The notes: a model not told the origin generated them from the sequence alone. Shown: positions 8,484 through 18,550, counted from the first letter of the stretch. The stretch is 33,852 nucleotides of DNA from Saprospiraceae bacterium (GCA_020627985.1 JAHDFV010000009.1:1-33852), one strand, 5' to 3'. Made by a program: numbers and translations.

Positions 8484-11321
8484 ATGGCAAAGAAGAAGAA
8501 AGTAGAACAGGTGGCGGTTTTAGATGAAGAGAATATTCCTAAGAATAGTATTTATATCAAAGGTGCTAAAGCAAACAATTTAAAAAATGTGAATTTGGTT
8601 TTACCAAAGGATCAATTGATTGTTGTTACAGGTGTGTCGGGTTCAGGAAAATCTTCAATTACTATTGATACTTTATTTGCTGAAGGACAAAGAAGATATG
8701 TAGAAAGTCTTTCATCTTATGCCCGTCAGTTTTTAATGAGAATGAAAAAACCTGAAGTAGATTATATTAAAGGAATTTGCCCAGCTATAGCGATTGAACA
8801 AAAAGTATCTACTTCTAATTCCAGATCGACTGTTGGAACCCTCACCGAAATTTATGATTATTTAAAAATTCTTTTTGCTAGAATAGGAAAAACATATTCG
8901 CCCGTTTCAGGTAATTTAGTCAAAAAACATGAGGTTACAGATGTTGTAGATTATATGTTGTCTTTACCTGAAGGAACTCGTGTTCAAATTTTTATTCCTA
9001 TTCAAAAAAAATACGATAGAACGATTCAACAAGAATTAGATCTTTTATTACAAAAAGGATATACGAGGATTTTTAATGGTAAAGAATTAAAAAGAATTGA
9101 AGATGTTTTAGAAGGGGATAAAAGAGTTTTAAAAAAGAAAACACTGAAATCGGATTGGAAGATTTTGATTGATCGAGTTGTTGTAAAAAAAGAAGACGAG
9201 GAAAATAGAAAAAGAATGGCTGATTCTGTCCAAACAGGATTTGTTGAAAGTGAAGGAGATTGTATTATTAATGCAGAAGGAAAAAAAGATGCTGTTTTTA
9301 ATAATCGTTTTGAATTAGATGGAATTCTTTTTCACGAACCTTCTGTTCATTTATTTAATTATAATAATCCATATGGAGCATGTAAAACTTGCGAGGGGTA
9401 TGGTAAAGTAATGGGAATTGATGAACATAAAGTGATTCCAAATATGGCGCTTTCTGTTTTGGATAATTGTGTGGCTTGTTGGCGAGGAGAAAAAGGACAA
9501 ATGTGGAAAGAAGAATTAGTTAAAAATGCACACCATTTTGATTTCCCGATTCACCGTCCGTATAAAGATTTGACGGATGATGAAAAAGATTTACTCTGGG
9601 ACGGGAATGAATATTTTGATGGAATAAATATTTATTTTGATCAGCTTGAAGAACAAACCTATAAAATTCAAAATAGAGTGATGTTGGCTCGATATCGAGG
9701 GAAAACAACTTGTGGAACTTGTAGAGGATCTAGAGTAACAACTGAAGCATCTTATGTAAAAATAGATGGTAAAAATATTGCTGATTTAGTTAAATTACCG
9801 AACGATGAATTATTAGATTATTTTAATAAAATTAAATTAAATAAAACAGATCAAGAAATTGCAAAACGATTAATTTTAGAAATTACCAATCGACTTGAAT
9901 TTATGATTAAAGTCGGATTAAGTTATTTAACGATTGATCGAATTTCTTCTACTTTATCTGGTGGAGAAACACAAAGAATTAATTTAACACGAACTCTCGG
10001 GAGTAATTTAACTAGTTCGTTATATATATTGGATGAACCGAGTATTGGTTTGCATCCAAGAGATACCAATCGTTTAGTAGAAGTACTAAAAAACCTAAGA
10101 GATTTAGGCAATACGATTGTAGTCGTTGAACACGAAGAAGATATAATTAAAAATGCAGATTATCTAGTTGACATGGGTCCATATGCAGGAATTAATGGGG
10201 GAGAAGTTGTTTTTGCTGGGAATTATAATAAAATTCATGATCAAGCTTCTGATAGTTTAACTGCTCAATATATGAGTGGAAGAATGGAAATTCCTGTTCC
10301 AAAAAATAGAAGAACATTTACAGATTCAATTGAAATAAAAGGAGCATCTCAACATAATTTAAAAGATGTAGATGCTACGTTTCCTTTAAATACATTAACG
10401 GTAGTTACAGGAGTATCAGGTTCAGGGAAAACGACTTTAGTTAAAAATATTTTATATCCAGCTTTAAAAAGAATTTTAGGAGAAGCCCATCCTTTTGCGC
10501 CTGGAATTCATACAGGAATTGAAGGAGATTATAAAAAAATAACTCAATTAGAATTAATAAGTCAAAGTCCAATTGGGAAATCTTCTCGATCTAATCCTGT
10601 TACATATGTAAAAGCATATGATGCTATTCGTAAATTATTTACCACACAACAATTATCAAAAATAAGAGGATATAAGCCTAAACATTTTTCATTTAATGTA
10701 GATGGTGGAAGATGTGAAACGTGTAAAGGAGATGGGCAGGTTGTGGTAGAAATGCAATTTTTAGCAGACGTCCGATTAACCTGTGAAGAATGTGGCGGAA
10801 AAAGATTTAAACAAGAATTATTGGAAGTAAATTATAAGGGTAAAAATATTTCTGAAGTTTTAGATTTAAGTATTGAAGAGTCGTTAGAATTTTTTAAATC
10901 GGAAAAAGAAATTTATCGAAAATTAAAACCATTACATGATGTAGGTTTAGGTTATATTAAATTAGGACAATCCTCAAGTACACTTTCAGGAGGTGAAGCA
11001 CAAAGAGTAAAATTGGCTTCTTTTTTAGGGAAAGAAAGAACGAAAGAACATGTCTTATTTATTTTTGATGAACCAACTACAGGTTTACATTTTCACGATA
11101 TCAGAAAATTATTAGACGCGTTAAATGCTTTAGTAGAAAAAGGACATACCGTTTTAGTAGTGGAGCATAATATGGATGTAATTAAATGCGCAGATTGGAT
11201 GATTGATTTAGGTCCTGGCGGAGGAAAAAATGGAGGCGAATTAGTCTTTCAAGGAACACCAGAGAAAGCAGTGAAATGTGAAAAATCACATACAGGTAAA
11301 TATTTAAAAGAAAAATTATAA
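8484..11321 (+). CDS. uvrA: Excinuclease ABC subunit A
   Basis: ~945 aa; GVSGSGKSS(T), two ABC signature motifs LSGGETQRI and LSGGEAQRV, zinc-finger CxxC clusters. Start at MAKKKK (8484) preferred to 8433. Confidence 0.97.
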   Translation: MAKKKKVEQVAVLDEENIPKNSIYIKGAKANNLKNVNLVLPKDQLIVVTGVSGSGKSSITIDTLFAEGQRRYVESLSSYARQFLMRMKKPEVDYIKGICPAIAIEQKVSTSNSRSTVGTLTEIYDYLKILFARIGKTYSPVSGNLVKKHEVTDVVDYMLSLPEGTRVQIFIPIQKKYDRTIQQELDLLLQKGYTRIFNGKELKRIEDVLEGDKRVLKKKTLKSDWKILIDRVVVKKEDEENRKRMADSVQTGFVESEGDCIINAEGKKDAVFNNRFELDGILFHEPSVHLFNYNNPYGACKTCEGYGKVMGIDEHKVIPNMALSVLDNCVACWRGEKGQMWKEELVKNAHHFDFPIHRPYKDLTDDEKDLLWDGNEYFDGINIYFDQLEEQTYKIQNRVMLARYRGKTTCGTCRGSRVTTEASYVKIDGKNIADLVKLPNDELLDYFNKIKLNKTDQEIAKRLILEITNRLEFMIKVGLSYLTIDRISSTLSGGETQRINLTRTLGSNLTSSLYILDEPSIGLHPRDTNRLVEVLKNLRDLGNTIVVVEHEEDIIKNADYLVDMGPYAGINGGEVVFAGNYNKIHDQASDSLTAQYMSGRMEIPVPKNRRTFTDSIEIKGASQHNLKDVDATFPLNTLTVVTGVSGSGKTTLVKNILYPALKRILGEAHPFAPGIHTGIEGDYKKITQLELISQSPIGKSSRSNPVTYVKAYDAIRKLFTTQQLSKIRGYKPKHFSFNVDGGRCETCKGDGQVVVEMQFLADVRLTCEECGGKRFKQELLEVNYKGKNISEVLDLSIEESLEFFKSEKEIYRKLKPLHDVGLGYIKLGQSSSTLSGGEAQRVKLASFLGKERTKEHVLFIFDEPTTGLHFHDIRKLLDALNALVEKGHTVLVVEHNMDVIKCADWMIDLGPGGGKNGGELVFQGTPEKAVKCEKSHTGKYLKEKL

Positions 11322-11322
11322 A

Positions 11323-12423
11323 TTAAACAGACTTAAAAGATTGGTCATATTGATCTATAATGTTTTTCCAATTGTATTTCTGAATATGATTTTTTAATTC
11401 TATTTTATTTATTATAGCTTCTTGATTTAATAATTGAATTAATTTATTTTTTAAATCATTTTTAGAATAATAAATAAGTAATTCTTGTAGGGAATTAGGA
11501 ATGTGTTCTGGATATGATAATCGATTCGGTAAAAGTGGGATTACATTACAATACATTGCTTCAATAATACTGCCGCCAAAAAAATCTTGATGAGAAGTTA
11601 CAAGTAAGATGTCTGCAATTTTTAACCATTGCGCATATTCTTCAAAAGTTTTTGCAAAACCAAAATGAATAATTTCTTTTCCTAATTTTATTTTGGCTTC
11701 ATCAAATATTTTGGGATAGCGTTTGTATTTTTCTCCTAGAATAATTAATTCAAATAAAAAACCTTCTTCTTTTAATTCAAATAATATAGAAAAAAAATCT
11801 TCTGGATTTTTATCATATTCCCATCTGTGATTCCATAATAAAATAGGAATATCTTTTTTCTTTTTTTTGCTAATAATTAAATCGTATTTAGATAAGTCCA
11901 TACCTAAATACAATACCTCGCTTTTTTGGCGAATGAATTCTATATTTTGATTTTCTTTATGATCTGGAAATTGATTTAAAAATGAAGGGAGTTCTCCCAG
12001 AAAAGATTGTAAATGATATTGCGAATTGAAATAAATTTTATCAGCGGCTAAAGCAGAAGTGTAATTCATAAAAGCATATTCATTTTTCCTACCATTCTCT
12101 GTATCTTGATCAGTAGGAGACCATGGGTAAGTCAATTGATTTTCATGAAAATATAATGCCGTTGCAACACCTTCAGTTTCTTTTCGGACTAAGCCTAAAA
12201 AAGTACTGAGATCTAGCATGTCAGACGCCAGAATTAAATCTGTTTTTTTAATTTTCGCTTTAAATTCTTTAGCTAAAGAAACAGCTCCGCCGAACATTCT
12301 CCATTTCCAATGTCTACCTGGTAATGAAAGAATTTTAATCTCATGCGAACTATTTTTTTGTAGTCCTTCAGCCCATTGTTGGTGACTTCCTGCAAAAAAA
12401 GGTTCTATTAATGTGATATGCAT
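11323..12423 (-). CDS. DUF3524-type glycosyltransferase; tRNA-queuosine alpha-mannosyltransferase (QTMAN/GTDC1)-like protein
   Basis: MHITLIEPFFAGSHQQWAEGL...LSLPGRHWKWRM...LYFHENQLTYPW...FPDHKENQNIEFIRQKSEVLYLGMDL; resembles the remembered human GTDC1 N-terminal half, followed by GT-B C-terminal sequence (SHQDFFGGSIIEAMYCNVIPLLPNRLSYPE). Start moved to ATG 12423. Confidence 0.85.
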   Translation of the reverse strand: MHITLIEPFFAGSHQQWAEGLQKNSSHEIKILSLPGRHWKWRMFGGAVSLAKEFKAKIKKTDLILASDMLDLSTFLGLVRKETEGVATALYFHENQLTYPWSPTDQDTENGRKNEYAFMNYTSALAADKIYFNSQYHLQSFLGELPSFLNQFPDHKENQNIEFIRQKSEVLYLGMDLSKYDLIISKKKKKDIPILLWNHRWEYDKNPEDFFSILFELKEEGFLFELIILGEKYKRYPKIFDEAKIKLGKEIIHFGFAKTFEEYAQWLKIADILLVTSHQDFFGGSIIEAMYCNVIPLLPNRLSYPEHIPNSLQELLIYYSKNDLKNKLIQLLNQEAIINKIELKNHIQKYNWKNIIDQYDQSFKSV

Positions 12424-13519
12424 GACTAAAGATATATTTTTGCCACCAATGTTTACAAAAAATAGTCCAACATATAAAGCTTGGGGAAGACTCAAGAGAA
12501 ATAAACCTGCTTTAATTGGTATGGTATGGATTATTATTATGGTTCTGGTTTCCATTTTAGGTTATAAAATTGCACCAGATAGCACACCAAATTGTGATAA
12601 TCAAATGGTGCGAATAAAATTGCAACCTCCTGGTTTCTCTACTCCAATTTTGAAAATAAAATCAGACTTAGATATACAACAAAAGAATTTCTTTTCTCAA
12701 ATGATTAATGGGCAAGAAACGGAATATAAATGGATACCTATTGAGAGATATACCCAAGTAAAAGATACATTATTGATCACAACATATGGAGGAGACCAAA
12801 TAGAACAAATCGTTCAAAATAAAGATGGATTTAAAGTTTCTCAACATAAATTTTATTTAGGTACCGATAATTTTGGTAGAGATATTTTGAGCCGAATCCT
12901 TTTGGGGACAAGAATATCGTTAATCGTAGGTTTAATAGCCGTGGTTATCTCATTAATCATAGGCATCACTCTAGGTTCAATTGCAGGATATATAGGAGGA
13001 AAAGTAGATGATTTGATTATGTTTTTGGTAAATACAGTTTGGTCGATACCAACTCTTTTGTTGGTTTTCGCTATTGTGTTAGCATTTGGAAGAGGTGTTG
13101 GCATCATTTTTCTAGCTGTAGGATTAACCATGTGGGTAGATGTGGCAAGAATTGTGAGAGGACAAGTTTTATCTGTGAAGGAAATGCAATATGTTGAGGC
13201 TGCACAAGCATTTGGATTTAGTTCTTTTCGTATCATTTTTAAACACATTCTTCCTAATGTTTTAGGACCTGTAATGGTGATTGCTGCAGCTAATTTTGCT
13301 ACAGCTATATTATTAGAGGCAGGCTTAAGTTACTTGGGGTTTGGGGTTCAACCTCCTACGCCCTCATGGGGAACAATGTTGAATGAAAACTATGGTTTCG
13401 CCATTAGTGGAAAACCATTGTTGGCATTAGTTCCTGCTTTGGCCGTTATGCTTTTAGTTCTTTCTTTTAATTTGTTAGGGAATGGATTGAGAGATGCTTT
13501 AGATGTAACAACAAGATAA
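12422..13519 (+). CDS. ABC transporter permease, DppC/OppC (peptide/nickel) type
   Basis: BPD permease motif EAAQAFGFSSFRIIFKHILPNVLGPVMV, FYLGTDNFGRDILSRILLGTRISL, LEAGLSYLGFGVQPPTPSWGTML. Start is ATG 12422 or 12449. Confidence 0.9.
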   Translation: MTKDIFLPPMFTKNSPTYKAWGRLKRNKPALIGMVWIIIMVLVSILGYKIAPDSTPNCDNQMVRIKLQPPGFSTPILKIKSDLDIQQKNFFSQMINGQETEYKWIPIERYTQVKDTLLITTYGGDQIEQIVQNKDGFKVSQHKFYLGTDNFGRDILSRILLGTRISLIVGLIAVVISLIIGITLGSIAGYIGGKVDDLIMFLVNTVWSIPTLLLVFAIVLAFGRGVGIIFLAVGLTMWVDVARIVRGQVLSVKEMQYVEAAQAFGFSSFRIIFKHILPNVLGPVMVIAAANFATAILLEAGLSYLGFGVQPPTPSWGTMLNENYGFAISGKPLLALVPALAVMLLVLSFNLLGNGLRDALDVTTR

Positions 13520-13644
13520 TTAACAATTAAATCTTTATTAAATTTTCACGAATAGCGGAGAATTGAATTTATTTAATTATTTTTAATTCTGAATTATATT
13601 GAGAGAAAGAATATCTAAGACTACTTTTTTTATCCTATTCAAAA

Positions 13645-13652
13645 TACGTTTG
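13645..13652 (+). promoter_or_regulatory. Candidate -7 element TACGTTTG immediately before the PP2C phosphatase start
   Basis: Exact TAnnTTTG match, 8 nt before ATG 13661. Confidence 0.4.
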
Positions 13653-13660
13653 ATTACTAC

Positions 13661-14947
13661 ATGTCGGAATTTTCTAACATAAAGAAAAACCTATCTAATT
13701 TTGATATGCTTGAGCGTAATTTAACGCTAAAGCAGCTTCAAATTAATCGCTTGTTAAACATCACACAAGCCATTAATGATAATCTACCTGCTAGTGACCT
13801 ATTTAGTATGTATAACTCATTTTTGAGTTGGGAAATGGGTATTAAAAAAATGGCCATCTATATCAAAGAAGAGGAAGGGCATTGGTGTTGTGCTACTTCT
13901 ATTGGTATTTCGAATGAATTATTAGAATTAGATATTCAAGAAAAACTAACCACCTACAAAAGACTTCACAACTTAACAGAAGAAAATCATCCCTTAATAA
14001 GTGAGTTTGATGTGGTGGTTCCCGTTAGGCACAAAGAAGAAGCCATTGCGTATACTTTTATTGGTGGTTTTGATGAGAATGAAGAAGTATATGATAAGGT
14101 TTCTTTTATCACAACAATTACTAATATCATTGCGGTTGCTATTGAAAATAAAAGATTGTTCAAAAAGCAATTAGAGCAAGAAGGATTTAAAAGAGAGATG
14201 GAATTAGCTGGAGCAATGCAGCAATTATTAATTCCCAATACTCTTCCTAAAAATAATCGCTACGAATTAGCAAGTATATACCAACCGCATTCCACTATTG
14301 GAGGTGATTATTTTGATTTCATTGATTATGATGATCCTCGTTTTGCATTTTGTATCGCAGATGTTTCTGGAAAAGGAGCTGCAGCTGCTTTATTAATGTC
14401 AAATATCCAAGCAACTGTCCGATACTTAATTAATAAAAGAATAGATGCAGAACAATTTATTCATCAATTGAATAAAAGTATTTTAGATTCTGCCCAAGGA
14501 GAGAAATTTATTACCTTTTTTATTGGTGAATATAATACAGATACCAACGAATTAATCTATGTAAATGCAGGTCATAATGCACCCGTTTTATTTACAAAAG
14601 GTAAACTACAAACACTAAACAAAGGTTGTACGATCTTAGGTGCTTTTGATGAAATCCCCGCTTTAGAAGTGGGTAAAATCACATTAGATGAGGACGCTTT
14701 ATTGGTAACGTATACTGATGGGTTAATAGATTTAAAAAATGATAAAGGTGTTTACTTTGATGAAGAATTCTTATTTGATTTCGTTAGAAAAAATAATGAT
14801 TTATCTACAGAGGAATTTAATGCTTTGCTTCGAAATGAAATCGATTCCTTCAAAGGAAATCAAGCGTTCCCAGATGATATTTCTGTATTAACTTGTAAGA
14901 TATTTAAAGGTAAATCCTTTATTGCAAAAACCAATTCGATTCTTTAA
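13661..14947 (+). CDS. GAF-like + PP2C/SpoIIE family protein phosphatase (RsbU-like)
   Basis: EMELAGAMQQLLIPNTLP, IGGDYFDFIDYDDPRFAFCIADVSGKGAAAALLMSNIQA, YVNAGHNAPVLF, YTDGLIDLKN. Confidence 0.9.
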   Translation: MSEFSNIKKNLSNFDMLERNLTLKQLQINRLLNITQAINDNLPASDLFSMYNSFLSWEMGIKKMAIYIKEEEGHWCCATSIGISNELLELDIQEKLTTYKRLHNLTEENHPLISEFDVVVPVRHKEEAIAYTFIGGFDENEEVYDKVSFITTITNIIAVAIENKRLFKKQLEQEGFKREMELAGAMQQLLIPNTLPKNNRYELASIYQPHSTIGGDYFDFIDYDDPRFAFCIADVSGKGAAAALLMSNIQATVRYLINKRIDAEQFIHQLNKSILDSAQGEKFITFFIGEYNTDTNELIYVNAGHNAPVLFTKGKLQTLNKGCTILGAFDEIPALEVGKITLDEDALLVTYTDGLIDLKNDKGVYFDEEFLFDFVRKNNDLSTEEFNALLRNEIDSFKGNQAFPDDISVLTCKIFKGKSFIAKTNSIL

Positions 14948-16038
14948 ATCAGCATATACCTTTTTCCTGGTAAGCTTTTAATACAACCTTTAAATTCTAA
15001 ATTAAGCAATAGGGCAGAGAGCTGACTAGATTGCAATCCAGTCTGATAACTAATATTATCAATGCTATCGTTTTCTTTCAATTTTAAATAATCCACTATT
15101 TTATGTTCTTCTTCGGATAAATCCACAAACAATTGTGCTTGTACTGCTTTGGTTTCTCCTTTTTTGTCCCACTGCATTATGTATTCAATATCCTTTGCAG
15201 ATTCAATCAAATTAGCCTTGTGAGATTTGATTAACAAATTGCAACCCAAAGAATTAGAATCTTTGATTCTACCTGGAATAGCAAAAACATCTTTATGATA
15301 TTGATTCGCAATTTCTGCTGTAATCATAGAGCCGCCTCTTCGAGCTGTTTCTACTACAATTAAGGCATCACATAATCCCGCAATAACTCTATTTCTCATC
15401 GGAAAATGAGGGCCATCTGGTTTTTGTTTTGAATTAAATTCAGTTAATAATCCTCCTTTTTGAGTCATTTGTTTGGCAACAGATTTATGTTTTGCTGGAT
15501 AAGTCATATGCAATCCATGTCCCAAACATCCTATAGTTGGAATATCCATTGCTAAACTCTTTTTGTGAGCAGTAATATCTACACCATAAGCTAAACCACT
15601 TATGATTTGTACATTATATTCTTTTAAATCTTCAATGAGTTCCTCACAAATTATTTTTCCTTGTTCTGAAGGTTTTCTCGTTCCAACTATACCCACAGTT
15701 CTAGGATGGTTTAAGGATACATTTCCTTTAAAATATAAAAGTATTGGGCTATCTGAAAAGTGAACAAGGCGTTGAGGATAATTTCTATCTAGATAGAATA
15801 AAGTTTGAATATCATTTTCTTCTAGGAATATTAATTCTTCTTCCGCTTCATCAAAAGTGGTTTTATTCACAATAGTTTTTGCCATAACTGGACCGATACC
15901 AGGAATAGCAAGCAGTTCTTTTTTTGAAGCATCAAATACATTTTTTACGCCACCACAAAAAGCAATAAGTTGTCTGGCAGTTACTGCACCAACACCAGGT
16001 ATTTTAGTAATAGCAATTTTATGTAATAAATCAGACAT
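14944..16038 (-). CDS. dprA: DNA processing protein DprA
   Basis: VGIVGTRKPSEQGK, IISGLAYGVDITAHKKSL, GLLTEFNSKQKPDGPHFPMRNRVIAGLCDALIVVETARRGGSMITAEIA; HhH N-terminus and winged-helix C-terminus. Confidence 0.95.
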   Translation of the reverse strand: MSDLLHKIAITKIPGVGAVTARQLIAFCGGVKNVFDASKKELLAIPGIGPVMAKTIVNKTTFDEAEEELIFLEENDIQTLFYLDRNYPQRLVHFSDSPILLYFKGNVSLNHPRTVGIVGTRKPSEQGKIICEELIEDLKEYNVQIISGLAYGVDITAHKKSLAMDIPTIGCLGHGLHMTYPAKHKSVAKQMTQKGGLLTEFNSKQKPDGPHFPMRNRVIAGLCDALIVVETARRGGSMITAEIANQYHKDVFAIPGRIKDSNSLGCNLLIKSHKANLIESAKDIEYIMQWDKKGETKAVQAQLFVDLSEEEHKIVDYLKLKENDSIDNISYQTGLQSSQLSALLLNLEFKGCIKSLPGKRYMLI

Positions 16039-16195
16039 GTACTTTAGAAATGGGGTAAAGAAAAAATTATGAGGAACTATTTTGAATTCAAACAGATTCT
16101 AACACAAAGAAATACAATTTATGTTTTATTTTACAATGAAATTGGAGAAGTTGTTTGAAAGCTAATTTCAAATTGAAGAGAAAACTATCGTAATC

Positions 16196-16819
16196 ATGGC
16201 TGAAAGAAAAAAGACCAGAAGAAAATCTAAACAGAAAAGCATGCTTCCAAAAATGGAAGTTGTTTTCATATTCGTAGCATTGATTTGTTTTTTTATTTGG
16301 GGTTTATACAAATGTAGTGGAACACCCAAAATAGAACCTATTGTTGAAGAAACAGAAGAAATTTCATCTCCTGCTGCTGGTAATAATCCTGATTCTCCTA
16401 CCTATGATTTAGGTGGTGTTAGTGAAGAGAATCCAAATGCAAATAGTGGAGCTTTGTCTCCAACTCGATCAGGTGAAACAGAAATAGTACGAAGAAACAC
16501 TAATATATCTAAAAGTGGGTATACACCTTTATATGTTACGCTACAAGATCTAAAAGTAAGAAAAGGGCCTAGTAGAGATTCAAGTATTGTATCAGTTTTA
16601 AACTTACATGAAGAAGTCATGTTCCTTGAAAAAAGAACGGATTTCAGAGAAAAAATAAGTAATGGAACTGAGATAATGAATGATCCATGGATTTTTGTTC
16701 AAACCAGAAAAGGACATAAAGGATGGGTCTATGGTGGTGGTGTTCACTTCTTTAAATGGGACAGATTAAGAGATCCAATTCCAACCATTTCTAATGAAGC
16801 AGATTCAAATACAGAGTAA
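16196..16819 (+). CDS. Membrane-anchored SH3-like domain protein
   Basis: Single TM (VVFIFVALICFFIWGLYKC) then linker and bacterial SH3-like YVTLQDLKVRKGPSRDSSIVSVLNLHEEVMFLEK...GHKGWVYGGGVHFF. Confidence 0.75.
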   Translation: MAERKKTRRKSKQKSMLPKMEVVFIFVALICFFIWGLYKCSGTPKIEPIVEETEEISSPAAGNNPDSPTYDLGGVSEENPNANSGALSPTRSGETEIVRRNTNISKSGYTPLYVTLQDLKVRKGPSRDSSIVSVLNLHEEVMFLEKRTDFREKISNGTEIMNDPWIFVQTRKGHKGWVYGGGVHFFKWDRLRDPIPTISNEADSNTE

Positions 16820-16856
16820 AAAAAATCCCTTGAGAATTTCTCTCAAGGGATTTTTT
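16820..16856. terminator. Bidirectional intrinsic terminator between convergent genes
   Basis: AAAAAATCCCTTGAGA attTC TCTCAAGGGATTTTTT, 16-bp perfect stem. Confidence 0.9.
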
Positions 16857-16873
16857 AAAGTTGAATTAGAAAA

Positions 16874-18349
16874 TTATTTCAACCTAGCTCTTGTTGTTCT
16901 ATTTATCCAACAACCTACTTTATAAGAATCACCATCTTTAACACCTCCATTCATAAATCCATCTTCTTTGGTCGGTAAATATTGACTGTATTTATTGATC
17001 TGTCTTTGTGCTTTTGAAGCAGAATCTGGATCTGACTTAGCTTTTTGCCACATGTCCATTGCTGGCCAAATAACAACTTGACTTTTCCATCCTGTACCAG
17101 GTCCACAACTTGCACCACTTGATGCATACATGTTTCCAATTAATAAATATGCTTTACCCCATTCTGGTCTATTTTCTAAAGCTTTATTCGCCCAATCTCT
17201 AGCACTACTAAACTTTTTCTGACGAGTTAAAATAGAAGCAATTGAATAAGCATAAGAAGCCTTATTAGAAGAATTAGTTGAACTGTTGTATTTGTCTTTT
17301 AGACATTTAATCGCTTCATTATAATTACCTCCTCTTAATAAATCATTACAGTTCGGACCTGTAGGTTTTGGTGGAGTGACACCTCCTCCATTATTGGTAT
17401 TTGTTGGTGCAGTAACGACAACACATTTAGATTCATAAGCTGAATTAATCTCTTTTAATTTAGCATCCATTTCAGAACAGTCTCCCCAACGTAAAATAGA
17501 GTAAGCTTCAATCATTGCATCACAATCTCCTTTATCTTCTTCGTAGATATATAAGTATTTTCTTTTATAATAATCACAGTCATAGAATCCTTTAGTTGCT
17601 TCAAATTCTTCTAAACGTACAGGAGAATAACCATTAACAACCTTGAATCCTTCTAATTCATTTCCTTTAGCTGTTTTCATTCCATTGTCTACAATTTTTG
17701 AAACCAGATTTGCATATTTTTTGGCTTCTCCAACTCCAATGGCTTTGCTATTAAACTGCTTTATCAATAAATCAGTAAAAGGATTTAGAACAAATGCTTG
17801 AGTTTTCATTCCTTTTAAATCAATTGATTTTTTGAATAAGTCATATTTTTCTTTATCAGTAGCATAGTTAGGATAATTATAAACAAGGTCAAATCCTTTT
17901 CTACCATAAGTATATCCTTTATCAGCAGGATAACATTCTAGCATTTCATCATACAGCTTCATGATTTGATCTACATGTTGCTTTTTCTTAGCGGTATCCG
18001 TTTCTTTCTTGAATTTATCGTTGAAAATTTCTAATCCCCAAGTATAAATGGTATTTCTTTTACCATCTGCAGCTGGAGCAACATCATAAACTGCTTTCCA
18101 TAAAGGATAAGCTTTTTCATAATTTTTAGCTCTGACTTCATCCTTACACAGTACATAATTATCGATAATAGCATCTTTGTTTGCTGCTGTATTCCATGAA
18201 GGACAAGGACTTAAATTTTCGTCTGGTTTAGTAGGAGTCGTTGTGGTTGGCTTTGGCTCTTCTTTTACCGTTTTTTCTGTAGTCTTTGGAGAACAGGCAA
18301 AAGCCAATAAAGTAACTAAGGTTAATAAAACTAACAAATGCTTTTTCAT
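16874..18349 (-). CDS. TPR-containing lipoprotein
   Basis: MKKHLLVLLTLVTLLAFACSPKT lipobox; TPR-like ASYAYSIASILTRQKKFSSARDWANKALENRPEWGKAYLLIGNMYA. Start moved to ATG 18349. Confidence 0.75.
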   Translation of the reverse strand: MKKHLLVLLTLVTLLAFACSPKTTEKTVKEEPKPTTTTPTKPDENLSPCPSWNTAANKDAIIDNYVLCKDEVRAKNYEKAYPLWKAVYDVAPAADGKRNTIYTWGLEIFNDKFKKETDTAKKKQHVDQIMKLYDEMLECYPADKGYTYGRKGFDLVYNYPNYATDKEKYDLFKKSIDLKGMKTQAFVLNPFTDLLIKQFNSKAIGVGEAKKYANLVSKIVDNGMKTAKGNELEGFKVVNGYSPVRLEEFEATKGFYDCDYYKRKYLYIYEEDKGDCDAMIEAYSILRWGDCSEMDAKLKEINSAYESKCVVVTAPTNTNNGGGVTPPKPTGPNCNDLLRGGNYNEAIKCLKDKYNSSTNSSNKASYAYSIASILTRQKKFSSARDWANKALENRPEWGKAYLLIGNMYASSGASCGPGTGWKSQVVIWPAMDMWQKAKSDPDSASKAQRQINKYSQYLPTKEDGFMNGGVKDGDSYKVGCWINRTTRARLK

Positions 18350-18518
18350 GATGATTGATCGTTTAGTATATAAATTTAGATGACAAAAGTATATAGAATG
18401 GTGTATACATAAAATCAAAAATAGAGATTGATTGCTGCATTCAACAAATATATATGTGCTTTTGTATATCTGTTTAGACTTGAAGGAATGAATATTAGGT
18501 ACAAAACGTACAAAAAAT

Positions 18519-18550
18519 AAATTCCATTATTGATCACAATAACGGAATTT
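18519..18550 (-). terminator. Hairpin (likely terminator) downstream of the ACC deaminase-like gene
   Basis: AAATTCCATTATT gatcac AATAACGGAATTT, 13-bp arms with one mismatch; minus-strand reading runs into TTATTTTTTG. Confidence 0.55.

Noticed and set aside
12853-13248. 131-aa ORF antisense to the ABC permease
   Set aside because: Fully overlaps a convincing permease on the other strand; no recognisable motif.
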